A stretch of 64,000 nt of DNA from CBDDBX01 sp965225955 (GCA_965225955.1 CBDDBX010000006.1:1-64000), one strand, 5' to 3'; counted from the first letter of the stretch, positions 51,286 to 61,434 are shown. Notes: generated by a model not told the origin, from the sequence alone. Numbers and translations are program-made.

Positions 51286-52299
51286 ATGAAAAACTTTTAC
51301 GATTTGACCTTTGAAGAACTTAATAAAGCTATAGATGAACTGGGAATGAAAAAATTCACATCCTCCCAGATCAAACAGTGGCTCTTTCAGAAAAACATTC
51401 AGGATATATCTCTCTGGTCAAATATAAGTAAAATTAACAGAAAAACCCTGCAGGACAATTTTACACCTGCTCTGCCTGAAGTTATCAAAACTGCCGTTGA
51501 TGAGCAGGGCACAACCAAGTATTTATACAGGCTTCATGACGGTTTAAAAGTAGAATCAGTGCTGATACCGGAAAAAGGACACTATACTTTCTGCATCTCT
51601 TCCCAGGCTGGGTGCCCACTAAAATGCGCCTTTTGTGCCACCGGGAAGATTGGTTTCAAAAGAAACCTTACTTTTGGGGAAATTATCGGTCAGATTCTGG
51701 CTATGAAAAAAGCTCTGGGAGATTATAACGGTAAACTAAATCTTGTTTTCATGGGAATGGGTGAACCGTTACTCAATTATAATGCCCTTAAAGAAGCTCT
51801 GGACATAATTACCAATTCCCAGGGGTTACAGATATCCCCCCGGAATATTACAATTTCCACTGCAGGGATCACTGATAAACTGTTCCAGTTTGAAAAGGAC
51901 TTTCCTAAAATAAAAATAAGCTTCTCTTTAAACGCCTCAACTCCTGAAATGAGAAGAGAACTTATGCCGGTTTCAGAAAAATATCCCATTGAAGATATAC
52001 TCAGATATTTCAGGGAAACCACAAGAATAAATCGCATTACTTTTGAATACGTATTGATCAGAGGCATTAACGACTCAATGGCAGATGCAAAAAGAATTGT
52101 AAAAATGGTACACGGTATTCCATGCAAAATTAACCTGATTCCATACAATACAAATTCAGGAATAGATTTTAAATCTCCTGCAGACAAAACTGTTGGGGAG
52201 TTTTCAGATTTCCTTAGTACCAGAGGCCTTACAGTGGTTGTCAGATGGTCAAAAGGAAGAGGCCTCAATTCCGCATGCGGACAGCTTGCAGGAGAATAA
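51286..52299 (+). CDS. rlmN: Dual-specificity RNA methyltransferase RlmN
   Basis: RlmN is a radical SAM enzyme that makes 2-methyladenosine in 23S rRNA (A2503) and tRNA. The 337-residue protein has an N-terminal HhH-like domain (KFTSSQIKQWLFQKNI), the cluster motif CPLKCAFCATG (Cys approx. 107, 111, 114), FMGMGEPLLNY, SLNASTPEMRRELMPVSEKY, and the C-terminal catalytic Cys in GRGLNSACGQL. The length is slightly below E. coli RlmN and usual for compact forms. It is followed 3 bp later by the helicase gene. No clear Shine-Dalgarno site. Confidence 0.96.
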   Translation: MKNFYDLTFEELNKAIDELGMKKFTSSQIKQWLFQKNIQDISLWSNISKINRKTLQDNFTPALPEVIKTAVDEQGTTKYLYRLHDGLKVESVLIPEKGHYTFCISSQAGCPLKCAFCATGKIGFKRNLTFGEIIGQILAMKKALGDYNGKLNLVFMGMGEPLLNYNALKEALDIITNSQGLQISPRNITISTAGITDKLFQFEKDFPKIKISFSLNASTPEMRRELMPVSEKYPIEDILRYFRETTRINRITFEYVLIRGINDSMADAKRIVKMVHGIPCKINLIPYNTNSGIDFKSPADKTVGEFSDFLSTRGLTVVVRWSKGRGLNSACGQLAGE

Positions 52300-52302
52300 C
52301 AA

Positions 52303-54348
52303 ATGCAGAACCCTTTCCCTTTTGAACTGGACAAGTTCCAGAAAGATGCAATAAAAGAGATTGACAAAGAGAACTCTGTTATTGTATCAGCCCCTACTGG
52401 TGCAGGAAAAACAGTTATTGCAGAATACGTTATAAAAAAGTGTGTGGAAGAGGGCAAAGGAGTCATATATACAGCCCCAATCAAAGCTCTCTCAAATCAG
52501 AAATTCCGCGAATTCTCAACACTCTTTCCTGATGTAACAGGCATTGTAACCGGTGACCTCAGTATTAACCCCCATGCCCCGCTTCTTATAATGACTACTG
52601 AAATCTTCAGAAACAGAGTACTGGACAAAGACGAAAGTTTCAGAAAATACTCCTGGCTTATTTTTGATGAGGTACACTACCTTGACGATGTAGAAAGAGG
52701 GACTGTATGGGAAGAGTCTCTTATATTCATGCCCGAACACATGAGAGTTCTGGGTTTATCAGCAACTGTTCCCAATCTGAGTCAGTTAACAGCGTGGATG
52801 TCTTCTATTTTTTCCCATCCTGTGAAAAAAATTATAGAAGAAGGCCGCCCGGTTCCACTATATCACCACTTTCAGTGCAGAAACAGAATCACTGCAGATA
52901 TAAAAAATCTTAAAAAAATTGCTTATGGGAAAAAGAAGCAGCAGTTTCAGAAAAAAGAGCAGTACAGACAGAAAAATTTCAAAGCTGGCAAACATGAAGA
53001 GATGCAGGACAAAAACAAACCAAGAACCCTTCTGAGACACCTGATTAAATCTGAGAGGCTTCCTGCAATATACTTCTCCTTCAGCAGAAAGCGTTGCGAA
53101 TTCCTTGCACAACAGGCATCTTCCCTTAGCCTTCTTGAGCAGAACTACCCTACTGAAGATGCTCTGGAACTATTTGATACTCTTACAAAGAAATTTGAAA
53201 TTGATAAAGCAGAAAGAACAAGAGATATGAGGTATCTTATTGCCAGAGGAGTTGCCTTTCATCATGCAGGACTTCATCCAATGCTTAAAGAGGCTATTGA
53301 GCAGCTTTTTACCAAAAAACTTGTTCCTCTTATTTTTACAACTGAGACTTTTGCTCTTGGAATCAATATGCCTGCCAGAACAGTTGTTATTGATGAGATT
53401 CGCAAAAGATACGGTAAAGGCTACAGAACCCTTAAAACAAGAGATTTCCAGCAAATGGCAGGAAGAGCAGGAAGAAGGGGCATAGATACAGAAGGTTTTG
53501 TATACAGCAGAATAGATTCAGAGAGAGTTCAGCACAGAGAACTCAGCAAACTGTTCAGTGGTAAATCTGAACCAGTTCAGAGTCGGTTCAATCTATCTTA
53601 CGCTACACTTCTGAGCCTGTATGAACAGTATGGAGATGAGATTCTTGACATCTATCCCAGATCTTTTCACTACTTCATTGAGCATGGCAATAGTAATGGC
53701 CTCCAGTTCAGAAGAATGAAATCCAGAATTAATCTGCTTAAAAAAAGCGGTTATATAAAAGATGGCGCTCTTACAGAAAAAGGCAATCTGGGCAAACGTA
53801 TTCACGGTCATGAACTGACAATGACAGAACTTTGTATGTCAGGTTTTCTCAACGGTCTGTCAGTATATGAACTGGCGGCTCTCTGCCTGGGTCTTGTTTT
53901 TGAACCAAAACCCGGCGCCAACAGACCCAAATTACCTGCTGATCTCAGAAAATTACATATAAAAAGCAATAATATAATTGATAAAATTCCTGCACTGGAG
54001 AAACAGTTCAACATTTTTCCTCTGAGTAAAAAAATCTATTTTGATCTCAGTTATGAACTTGTTTTATGGATGAAGAAAGCAACCTTCCCCACTCTGCTTG
54101 AACTGGCGCAGTCAGATGAAGGTGAAATAATCCGGTATTTCAGAATGACACTGCAGGTTATGCGTGAACTTGAGGAGGCTCCGGTATCATCAGAACTTAA
54201 ATCAAAACTAAGAGAAGGAATAGAACTCATCAATCGTGATGTGGTAGATGCCGAATATCAACTGAAACTTGCATCATCTGATGAAGATGAAAAAGAAAAT
54301 CCTGAAGATGCATATATAGAAATAAACACAAATTCGGAGGAATTTTAA
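52303..54348 (+). CDS. Ski2/Mtr4-like DEAD/DEAH-box RNA helicase
   Basis: The 681-residue helicase begins PFELDKFQKDAIKEI (Q-like motif) and has Walker A SAPTGAGKTVIAEYV, motif Ia TAPIKALSNQKFREF, motif II IFDEVHYLDD, motif III LSATVPN, and in the second RecA domain ATETFALGIN-type motif TTETFALGINMPARTVVI and motif VI QMAGRAGRRGID. A C-terminal helical DSHCT-like region follows. Ski2-like helicases in bacteria (HelY-type) unwind RNA with unknown targets. Adjacent rlmN suggests a ribosomal or RNA context. The C-terminus is acidic. Confidence 0.92.
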   Translation: MQNPFPFELDKFQKDAIKEIDKENSVIVSAPTGAGKTVIAEYVIKKCVEEGKGVIYTAPIKALSNQKFREFSTLFPDVTGIVTGDLSINPHAPLLIMTTEIFRNRVLDKDESFRKYSWLIFDEVHYLDDVERGTVWEESLIFMPEHMRVLGLSATVPNLSQLTAWMSSIFSHPVKKIIEEGRPVPLYHHFQCRNRITADIKNLKKIAYGKKKQQFQKKEQYRQKNFKAGKHEEMQDKNKPRTLLRHLIKSERLPAIYFSFSRKRCEFLAQQASSLSLLEQNYPTEDALELFDTLTKKFEIDKAERTRDMRYLIARGVAFHHAGLHPMLKEAIEQLFTKKLVPLIFTTETFALGINMPARTVVIDEIRKRYGKGYRTLKTRDFQQMAGRAGRRGIDTEGFVYSRIDSERVQHRELSKLFSGKSEPVQSRFNLSYATLLSLYEQYGDEILDIYPRSFHYFIEHGNSNGLQFRRMKSRINLLKKSGYIKDGALTEKGNLGKRIHGHELTMTELCMSGFLNGLSVYELAALCLGLVFEPKPGANRPKLPADLRKLHIKSNNIIDKIPALEKQFNIFPLSKKIYFDLSYELVLWMKKATFPTLLELAQSDEGEIIRYFRMTLQVMRELEEAPVSSELKSKLREGIELINRDVVDAEYQLKLASSDEDEKENPEDAYIEINTNSEEF

Positions 54349-54567
54349 CTCAAAACTAACGATAATGACCCTATAATTGATCGAAAAAGATGAAAAACTT
54401 ATCAGATTCAATACAATACTTTGGATTTTATGCAAAGAAACAGCAAAAATCCTCTGAAATTTCTCGCTTTTTTGTAAAAAAAAATATAAAATATTCAGAT
54501 GTTGTTCAAAAAAACGGACTTCAAAAAATTTGCAATAAAAACACAACCAAAAAGGGAAGGTGACTTT

Positions 54568-57500
54568 ATGAAAAAATGTCTATTACTGACACTTGTGTTC
54601 CTTCTGGCAATTCCTGCAGCAGTTTTTGCCCAGAGTGCGACCACAGGTGCTTTAAGTGGAACCGTCCTTGATGCTGACGGTCGTGCTCTACCTGGTGTAA
54701 CAGTTAAAGCGTTACATAACCCAACAGGAACCGAGTTCGTCGCAGTAACAAGAGAAGATGGTAAGTTCCTCATGCCAGCTGTTAAAGTTGGTGGTCCTTA
54801 CGTTATTACAGCTATGCTTGACGGATTCCGTACCGAAAAGAAAGAAAACGTAGTAATCAAGCTGAGTGAAAAAAAGCAGCTTAACTTCGTTCTCAACCTC
54901 GCTACCATAGATGCGGGTCAGATTGTTGTTACAGCATCAACACCTGTTATCAATCCATCAAGAACCGGTGCTGCACAGAACGTTTCAAACGAAACTATTG
55001 AAAACCTACCTTCAATTTCACGTTCAATCAGTGACTTTACACGTCTGGCGCCTCAGTTTGCCAGTGGTGAAGAATCAGGATCTTTCAGTGCTGGTGGAAG
55101 AAGCACCAGATACAACAACATCCAGATTGACGGTGCACAGAACAACGACCTCTTCGGTCTTGGTGACAGCGGTACTCCTGGTGGTCAGACTGCGACAACT
55201 CCAATCAGTCTCGATGCTATTCAGGAATTCCAGATTGTTATGGCTCCTTACGATGTAAGACACGGTGGATTCACTGGTGGTGGTGTTAACGTTATCACAA
55301 AAAGTGGTACCAACAAATTCCACGGTTCAGCTTACTACTTCGGCAGAAACCAGGATCTCGTAGGTAAAGGTCCAAGTGATTACGATTTTGCTGAATTCAG
55401 CGAAAAGATCGGTGGTTTTACTCTTGGCGGACCAATCATAAAGAATAAATTATTCTTCTTTATCAGTGGTGAAATGTCAAAAGAGAAAAAACCTGAAGAT
55501 TACTATATCGATGGTTCCGGTGCTGCTAATGACTGGGGTAACAAAGAAGATGCTGACAGATTTATCTCAATTCTGAAAGGCTACGGTTATGACGCAGGCA
55601 GTTATGATGAAGTTTCAAATGAAATCAAGAGTGACAAACTCTTTGTTCGTTTAGACTGGAACATCAACACAAACCACAGATTAACTGTCAGACACAACTA
55701 TGTAAATGCTAAGAGAGACATTCTCAGAAGAAACAGCAAATACTCTTTCACATTTGGCAACGGTGGTTACCTGATGAAGAGTAAATCAAACTCAACTGTT
55801 ATCCAGTTGAACTCAACTCTGAGCCAGTCACTCTTCAATGAACTTAGAATAAACTACACAACAATCCGTGACAAAAGAACAGGTATGGGAGAAGATTTCC
55901 CTAATGTATATGTTAAGGATCCCGGATTTGGTGCAGGTACTGAACAGTACTCAACAAGAAACAGCCTGGATCAGGATGTTCTCGAACTGTCAGATACTCT
56001 GACTATCTTCTCAGGAAATCACACATTCATCATTGGTACTCACAATGAGTTCTTCAAATTTGATAATGTATTCCTGAAAAAAGCATTTGGTTCATATACT
56101 TTTGACAACCTTGACGATTTCGAAAAAGGTCTTGCTTCAAAATATGAAAAAGTATGGTCAATTACTGATGATCCAAACGCAGCTGCTAAATTCAACGCAA
56201 GTCAGCTTGGTTTCTTCGTAGGTGACGAATGGCAGGTAACTAAAAACCTTACTCTGAACTATGGTGTAAGAATGGACGTTCCTCTGTTCCCGGATGATCC
56301 TCCGGCAAACCCAGATGTAGAAGCAGCTTTTGGTATCAAAACAAACCAGACTCCTAATGGAAAGATCCTCTGGTCACCAAGATTAGGTTTCAACTGGGAT
56401 GTTAGCGGTAACAAAGAGACACAGGTACGTGGTGGTATTGGTATCTTCTCAGGAAGAACTCCTTACGTATGGCTCTCAAACCAGTACTCAAACACTGGTA
56501 TGACTCAGAGAGAATACAAAGGCTACGGCGACTTTGATTTTGTTGCTGATCCACTCAACCAGCCTGATGTTACAGGTAACCGTACTGCAACTATCAACCT
56601 GATCGATAAAGATTACAAATTCCCTCAGGTTCTGAGAACAAATATCGCGATTGACCAGGAACTTCCTCTTGGTTTCATCGGTACAGTTGAATTTATCTAC
56701 ACAAAAGATATCAACGCAATTATGTACAAAAACATCAACCTGGCACCTACTGGTGAAACACAGGCTGATGGTAGAGCGATGTATGGTACACACACATATG
56801 GTTCAAGATTTGCACCTACTTTCGTTAACGAAGATTTTAACGATGTAGTTCTTCTTGAAAATACAAGTAAAGGTTATAACTATACTCTTTCATTCCAGTT
56901 ACAGAAGAACTGGGGCAGAGGAAATATGGTTAACGCATCATACACATATGGTATGTCAAAAGACCTCTTCAGTGGTACATCTTCACAGGCTCTTTCAAAC
57001 TGGAAGTACAATGTAACTTCAGGAGATCCAAACAAACCTGAACTTACATATTCAAGTCACGATACAAGACACAGAATCGTTCTGTCAGCTTCTAAACGTT
57101 TTGAATTCTTCAAAAACGCTCCTACAACAATTTCTGTATTCTATCAGGGAAGATCAGGTAGACCTTACTCAACAAGATACAGATATGACTACAATGGAGA
57201 CGGCTACTCAAACGACTCTATCTATGTACCAAAAGATGAAAACGATATCATCCTTGTAAAAGGAACATGGGCTGACCTTGACAAGTACATCAGCAGCGAC
57301 CCTGCTCTTGACAAACACAGAGGTCAGATTATGCCAAGAAACGCAAGCAGAGACCCATGGAACCACAGAGTTGACCTCAAATTCACCCAGGATCTTCCTG
57401 TTCCAGGAATGAAAGGTCATAAACTTCAGCTGATCTTCAACATCGAAAATCTGCTGAACCTCTTTGACAAGGATTCAGGGGTTCTTCGTTACGTTCAGTA

Positions 57501-57657
57501 CGACGATGCGCCACTGGAATTTGCTGGTTATGATAAAGAAACCGGTAAACCAACCTTTAAGTTCAACGGTAATGCTACCGAAAAAGATGCGAGATACACA
57601 ATTAACCAGATTCTCTCAAGATGGAGAGCTCAGCTGGGTATCCGCTACAAATTCTAA
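54568..57657 (+). CDS. Oar-like TonB-dependent outer-membrane receptor
   Basis: The 1029-residue protein has a signal peptide (1-23, ending AVFAQ). An N-terminal carboxypeptidase-regulatory-like domain follows (TGALSGTVLDADGRALPGVT, residues 27-110), then a plug with IQIDGAQNND and DVRHGGFTGGGVNVITKSGT, and a long beta-barrel ending in LRAQLGIRYKF-type aromatic residues (WRAQLGIRYKF). This is the Oar/CirA-like organisation seen in Myxococcota and Acidobacteriota. The substrate is unknown. Codon choice (GGT, AAC, CGT, CTG) looks biased for high expression. I use the ATG at 54568 after GGAAGGTGA. The 219-bp gap before it is AT-rich and holds only possible -10 boxes. Confidence 0.93.
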   Translation: MKKCLLLTLVFLLAIPAAVFAQSATTGALSGTVLDADGRALPGVTVKALHNPTGTEFVAVTREDGKFLMPAVKVGGPYVITAMLDGFRTEKKENVVIKLSEKKQLNFVLNLATIDAGQIVVTASTPVINPSRTGAAQNVSNETIENLPSISRSISDFTRLAPQFASGEESGSFSAGGRSTRYNNIQIDGAQNNDLFGLGDSGTPGGQTATTPISLDAIQEFQIVMAPYDVRHGGFTGGGVNVITKSGTNKFHGSAYYFGRNQDLVGKGPSDYDFAEFSEKIGGFTLGGPIIKNKLFFFISGEMSKEKKPEDYYIDGSGAANDWGNKEDADRFISILKGYGYDAGSYDEVSNEIKSDKLFVRLDWNINTNHRLTVRHNYVNAKRDILRRNSKYSFTFGNGGYLMKSKSNSTVIQLNSTLSQSLFNELRINYTTIRDKRTGMGEDFPNVYVKDPGFGAGTEQYSTRNSLDQDVLELSDTLTIFSGNHTFIIGTHNEFFKFDNVFLKKAFGSYTFDNLDDFEKGLASKYEKVWSITDDPNAAAKFNASQLGFFVGDEWQVTKNLTLNYGVRMDVPLFPDDPPANPDVEAAFGIKTNQTPNGKILWSPRLGFNWDVSGNKETQVRGGIGIFSGRTPYVWLSNQYSNTGMTQREYKGYGDFDFVADPLNQPDVTGNRTATINLIDKDYKFPQVLRTNIAIDQELPLGFIGTVEFIYTKDINAIMYKNINLAPTGETQADGRAMYGTHTYGSRFAPTFVNEDFNDVVLLENTSKGYNYTLSFQLQKNWGRGNMVNASYTYGMSKDLFSGTSSQALSNWKYNVTSGDPNKPELTYSSHDTRHRIVLSASKRFEFFKNAPTTISVFYQGRSGRPYSTRYRYDYNGDGYSNDSIYVPKDENDIILVKGTWADLDKYISSDPALDKHRGQIMPRNASRDPWNHRVDLKFTQDLPVPGMKGHKLQLIFNIENLLNLFDKDSGVLRYVQYDDAPLEFAGYDKETGKPTFKFNGNATEKDARYTINQILSRWRAQLGIRYKF

Positions 57658-57684
57658 GAAACAATCAGAACTGATTGATATAGA

Positions 57685-57707
57685 GCCTTCCGGTAACCCC
57701 GGAAGGC
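57685..57707. terminator. Strong intrinsic terminator after the TonB receptor gene
   Basis: A perfect 9-bp stem GCCTTCCGG / CCGGAAGGC with a 5-nt loop is followed by eight T residues (57708-57715). It ends the receptor transcript, and its A-rich other side can serve the convergent phosphorylase gene ending at 57714. Confidence 0.9.
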
Positions 57708-57713
57708 TTTTTT

Positions 57714-58532
57714 TTATATATTTTTGATTAGCTCTTTCAAAAGCTTTATAAAATTCCCTTTAACCATCTGTGCTGTTTCAGTAACTTCACTGTGATCAAG
57801 TAATCCACCTGAAATACCAGCAGCCATATTTGTGATACATGATATCCCTGCCACAATAACCCCCATATGTCTTGCAGCTATAGCTTCAGGTACAGTTGAC
57901 ATACCTACAGCATCTGCACCAATTACATCAAGCATTCTGATTTCTGCAGGAGTCTCGTAAGATGGCCCTTTCATTCCGGCATATACTCCCTTCTGTAGCT
58001 TAAGTCCCAGTGTGTCAGCAGTATCAAAAATAGTTTTTCTGAAACCAGCTTCATACACTTCACTCATATCCGGGAACCTCACTCCAAGACGATCATCATT
58101 TGGCCCTGTAAGAGGATTTGCTCCCATAAGGTTGATATGATCAGTTAAAACCATCAGATCACCAGGCCTGAAGCTTTTATTAACTCCTCCTGCAGCATTT
58201 GTGAGCAGAAGATTTTTTACTCCCAGCCCAGCAAGTACTCTCACAGGAAAAACCACATCTTCTATTGAGTGCCCTTCATAAAAATGATACCTTCCCTGCA
58301 TAACAGCAACCCGCTTTCCTTCAACAGTTCCAACAATCAGCTTACCAGCATGCCCTGTTACCTTTACTCTCTTAAAACCCGGAATATCACCATAATCAAT
58401 TACCAGTTTATTTTCAATTTCATCTGCAAAATCCCCAAGCCCTGAGCCAAGCACTATCCCGGTATCTACACTCTTAATGCCTTTTTCATTAAGGTATTTA
58501 ACACTTTCAGTAATATTATCAAATATCTCCAT
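57714..58532 (-). CDS. punA: Purine nucleoside phosphorylase (trimeric, PNP/MTAP family)
   Basis: The enzyme cleaves purine nucleosides with phosphate. The 272-residue protein contains IVLGSGLGDFAD (about residues 26-37), AVMQGRYHFYEGHS, LLLTNAAGGVNKSFRPGDLM, LMGANPLTGPNDDRLGVRFP, GVYAGMKGPSYETPAEIRML and VGMSTVPEAIAARHMG. These are PNP class II motifs with the usual Asn of the purine site in GISCITNMAAG. GAGGTG precedes the ATG. It is divergent from cdd and part of the nucleoside salvage group. Confidence 0.95.
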   Translation of the reverse strand: MEIFDNITESVKYLNEKGIKSVDTGIVLGSGLGDFADEIENKLVIDYGDIPGFKRVKVTGHAGKLIVGTVEGKRVAVMQGRYHFYEGHSIEDVVFPVRVLAGLGVKNLLLTNAAGGVNKSFRPGDLMVLTDHINLMGANPLTGPNDDRLGVRFPDMSEVYEAGFRKTIFDTADTLGLKLQKGVYAGMKGPSYETPAEIRMLDVIGADAVGMSTVPEAIAARHMGVIVAGISCITNMAAGISGGLLDHSEVTETAQMVKGNFIKLLKELIKNI

Positions 58533-58611
58533 TTTTCACCTCTTCTGCAAGCTAACATAGAGGTATAGTTTTGTCAAAGACATTACAAAAAAATTACGAA
58601 ACCCATATTAT

Positions 58612-58640
58612 TTGACAAGTAAAGAGCCTTAAACTAAAAT
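58612..58640 (+). promoter_or_regulatory. cdd-deoC-deoA promoter, leaderless
   Basis: TTGACA (58612-58617), a 17-bp spacer and TAAAAT (58635-58640) stand exactly 6 nt before the cdd ATG at 58647. Transcription should start at the A of the ATG or within a base or two. No Shine-Dalgarno site is present. Confidence 0.7.
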
Positions 58641-58646
58641 ATTTCC

Positions 58647-59036
58647 ATGAAAAAACTATTAAAAGAAGCTCAAAAGGTGCAAAAAAATGCTTATGCCAGA
58701 TATTCCGATTTCAAAGTAGGCGCAGCATTAAGAACATCCTCTGGTAAAGTATATTCAGGTTGTAATGTTGAAAACAGCTCATATGGACTTACTATGTGTG
58801 CTGAAAGAAACGCTATTGCCGGCATGATAGCAGATGGTGAGCACAATATTGAAGAAATAGTAATTGTTGGGGATACAGAAAAACCTCTTCCTCCATGTGG
58901 TGCATGCAGACAGGTTATTGCTGAATTTTCCAAACCCGATACAAAAATCGTAATGTATAATAGAAACGAAGAAAAAGTGGAAATGACTCTGGAAGAGATT
59001 CTCCCACTGACATTTCTACTTAAGGAGTATAAATAA
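58647..59036 (+). CDS. cdd: Cytidine deaminase
   Basis: This zinc enzyme deaminates cytidine and deoxycytidine to uridine forms. The 129-residue protein is of the short tetrameric type. Key motifs are YSDFKVGAALRTSSGKVYSG, VENSSYGLTMCAERNAI with the Cys-Ala-Glu active site (about residues 52-57), and PPCGACRQVIAEF with two zinc Cys. Its stop overlaps the deoC start as TAATG. First gene of the cdd-deoC-deoA salvage operon. Confidence 0.96.
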   Translation: MKKLLKEAQKVQKNAYARYSDFKVGAALRTSSGKVYSGCNVENSSYGLTMCAERNAIAGMIADGEHNIEEIVIVGDTEKPLPPCGACRQVIAEFSKPDTKIVMYNRNEEKVEMTLEEILPLTFLLKEYK

Positions 59037-59698
59037 TGACTTTAAAACCAGAAGAACTAGCAGGATATATTGACCACACAATTTTAAAAGCCGATGCATC
59101 ATCTGAAGATGTAAAAAGATTGTGCAGAGAAGCTGCTGAATATAATTTTGCTTCAGTCTGCATCAACCCATACTTTGTTAAATTAACAGCTGAGCAACTG
59201 AAAGAGAGCAGTGCCAAAGCCTGTACAGTTATAGATTTTCCTCTTGGAGCAGCTCCTGCAGAAACTAAAATCGCCGGCGCTATCAAAGCTGTTGCTGACG
59301 GTGCAGGAGAGATAGATATGGTTATAAATATCTCAGCAGTTAAAGAAGCCAATTTTCTTACTGCAGAGAAAGAGATCCGTTATGTAAAAGAGTCCGTTCC
59401 CTCCCATATTATTCTTAAAGTGATTCTTGAAACCTGTTATCTGACAGCTGAAGAGATAAGAACTGCATCAAAAATTTCACTGAATGCAGGAGCCGATTTT
59501 ATTAAAACTTCAACTGGTTTTGGTACAGGCGGTGCAACTGTGGAAGCTGTAAACATAATGGCAGAAGTTGCTAACGGAAAAATAGGAGTTAAGGCTTCCG
59601 GTGGCATAAGAGATTACGAAAAAACCATCGAAATGATAAATGCCGGTGCTACAAGAATCGGTACCTCTTCCGGTTTAAAAATTATCGGAGTCCAGTAA
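59036..59698 (+). CDS. deoC: Deoxyribose-phosphate aldolase
   Basis: DeoC splits deoxyribose 5-phosphate into glyceraldehyde 3-phosphate and acetaldehyde. The 220-residue protein has IDHTILKADASSEDVKRLC, VCINPYFVK, TVIDFPLGA, VKESVPSHIILKVILETCYL with a conserved Lys, and the Schiff-base Lys in FIKTSTGFGTGGATVE, then VKASGGIRDY. Start shares one base with the cdd stop. It follows from deoxynucleoside phosphorylase action in the same operon. Confidence 0.96.
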   Translation: MTLKPEELAGYIDHTILKADASSEDVKRLCREAAEYNFASVCINPYFVKLTAEQLKESSAKACTVIDFPLGAAPAETKIAGAIKAVADGAGEIDMVINISAVKEANFLTAEKEIRYVKESVPSHIILKVILETCYLTAEEIRTASKISLNAGADFIKTSTGFGTGGATVEAVNIMAEVANGKIGVKASGGIRDYEKTIEMINAGATRIGTSSGLKIIGVQ

Positions 59699-59699
59699 T

Positions 59700-61034
59700 A
59701 TGATTACCGGAGGAATGTACGAGATAATATCACGCAAACGTGATGGCGGAGAACTCTCTGCAGAGGAGATAAACTACTTCATCTCAGGCTATGTCAACGG
59801 AACGGTACCTGATTATCAGGTCGCATCCCTTCTTATGGCGATCTACCTGAAAGGTCTCAGTAGCCGGGAACTAAAAGACCTCACTGCAATTATGAAAGAT
59901 TCCGGCGATACAATTCCTCTGGATTCAGTATCAGGTATTAAAATTGACAAACACAGTACTGGCGGAGTAGGAGATAAAATAAGTTTTACTGTCTGCCCTC
60001 TTCTTGCGTCTTACGGAATAAAAGTCCCAATGCTATCAGGAAGAGCACTTGGTCATACCGGCGGAACTCTTGACAAACTTGAATCTATAAAAGGGATGGA
60101 TCTATATCTTACACCGGATAAATTCAGATCTGTTCTTGAATCCACCAATATGGTTGTTTGTGGACAGACTGAAAATATAGTACCTGCTGACAGAAAGATC
60201 TATGCACTGAGAGATTCAACAGCTACAGTAAGCAGCATACCTCTTATATCCAGTAGCATAATGAGTAAAAAGCTTGCACTTGGCACCAATGGTCTGGTTC
60301 TGGATGTAAAAACCGGTAGTGGTGCTTTTATTAAAGATCTTGAGCAGTCTAAAATATTGTGCAGAACCATGGTGGATATTGGCAACAATTCCGGTAGAAA
60401 AACAATCGGACTTATAACAAACATGGATCAGCCCCTGGGGCGCACAGTTGGAAACTCTCTTGAAATCATTGAATCCATAGAAACCCTCAAAGGCAATGGA
60501 ACAGATGATATCGTTGAAGTTACTCTGGGTCTTGGAGCTGCAATGCTCATTGCTGCAGGAAAAGAGACAGATTTTGAAAGAGCCTACCATAAGCTTGAGC
60601 AGCATCTTGCAACAGGATCAGCTCTTGATACCTTTAAGCAGTTCATTGAAGCCCAGGGTGGAGATCCTGAAGTTTGCGAAGACTATTCCCTTCTTCCTTC
60701 TGCCCGGAGAGTAACTGAACTCAAAGCAGATACTGATGGTTACATAAGTTCTATCGATGCTCACGAAGTAGGTATGACAGCAATTGATACCGGAGCTGGC
60801 AGAAGAAAAAAAGAGGATCCTGTTGACCATGGCTCAGGTTTTGAATTCCACAAAAGAGTTGGAGATCAAATTAAAACCGGTGAAACTCTTGTCACTATAC
60901 ACTCAACAAATACAACTGATGTTGAAGCAGTTCAGAAAAGACTCAGAGCTTCAATCACAGTAAGTGCAGAAAAAGTGGCAAAACCCAAATCCCTGCTCTA
61001 CTACTCAGATAAGAATGGTCTGAAAGAATTATAG
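59700..61034 (+). CDS. deoA: Pyrimidine-nucleoside (thymidine) phosphorylase
   Basis: The 444-residue enzyme cleaves thymidine, deoxyuridine or uridine with phosphate. Recognisable are ISRKRDGGELSAEEINYFI, DKHSTGGVGDKISFTV, GRALGHTGGTLDKLESI (family signature), LRDSTATVSSIPLISSSIMS, and the C-terminal domain with AHEVGMTAIDTGAGRRKKED. Both thymidine-type (DeoA) and broad pyrimidine-type (Pdp) enzymes have these motifs; the length is closer to Pdp. It starts 1 bp after the deoC stop. Third gene of the operon. Confidence 0.94.
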   Translation: MITGGMYEIISRKRDGGELSAEEINYFISGYVNGTVPDYQVASLLMAIYLKGLSSRELKDLTAIMKDSGDTIPLDSVSGIKIDKHSTGGVGDKISFTVCPLLASYGIKVPMLSGRALGHTGGTLDKLESIKGMDLYLTPDKFRSVLESTNMVVCGQTENIVPADRKIYALRDSTATVSSIPLISSSIMSKKLALGTNGLVLDVKTGSGAFIKDLEQSKILCRTMVDIGNNSGRKTIGLITNMDQPLGRTVGNSLEIIESIETLKGNGTDDIVEVTLGLGAAMLIAAGKETDFERAYHKLEQHLATGSALDTFKQFIEAQGGDPEVCEDYSLLPSARRVTELKADTDGYISSIDAHEVGMTAIDTGAGRRKKEDPVDHGSGFEFHKRVGDQIKTGETLVTIHSTNTTDVEAVQKRLRASITVSAEKVAKPKSLLYYSDKNGLKEL

Positions 61035-61165
61035 GACTTTCATAAATCAATAATAATGGGCAAGGCATGCCTATAAACTACGCCGAACCAGCACTGACAG
61101 GCAAGTGCAGGCACAGACAAACAAAGGCTATAACCAGTGGAAGCAACACTACATCTTTCACTTTA

Positions 61166-61243
61166 TTTTTCAGAGGTCCATCTCTGAAAAAGGGCTCTCG
61201 GCCTGTTTCCGGTCCATCGGAAACTCAACGGCCTCAAAAGCCC
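61166..61243. ncRNA. Two adjacent hairpins with identical hexaloops, possible structured RNA
   Basis: Hairpin A is a perfect 10-bp stem (61166-61175 with 61182-61191) with loop GTCCAT. Hairpin B has an inner perfect 7-bp stem (61205-61211 with 61218-61224), again with loop GTCCAT, extended by GGCC/GGCC (61200-61203, 61230-61233) and GGGCT/AGCCC (61192-61196, 61239-61243). On the minus strand both loops read ATGGAC, the ANGGAN hexaloop pattern bound by CsrA-family proteins. Strand and function are uncertain. The surrounding 459-bp gap 61035-61493 has no convincing protein gene. Confidence 0.55.
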
Positions 61244-61434
61244 GTTCCAGATGAGAATGTTGCTCTCCAAATGCTTAAACTAGTGACATTCTTGTCAGTC
61301 TGTGTCTGTCAAAACAAAGCCGGGTGCTCTTTATGGGATCTGAAATAATCCCGTTAACCTTTATCTGTAATTCCCGCTATGTTTTCAATTATACGGCAGT
61401 GGCTATTTTAAATATGCCCACTTGCATCCACAGA

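Noticed and set aside
61067..61348. 93-codon open frame after deoA
   Set aside because: No Shine-Dalgarno site or promoter, unlike composition and no recognisable domain. It runs through both hairpins, so a structured non-coding region explains it better.
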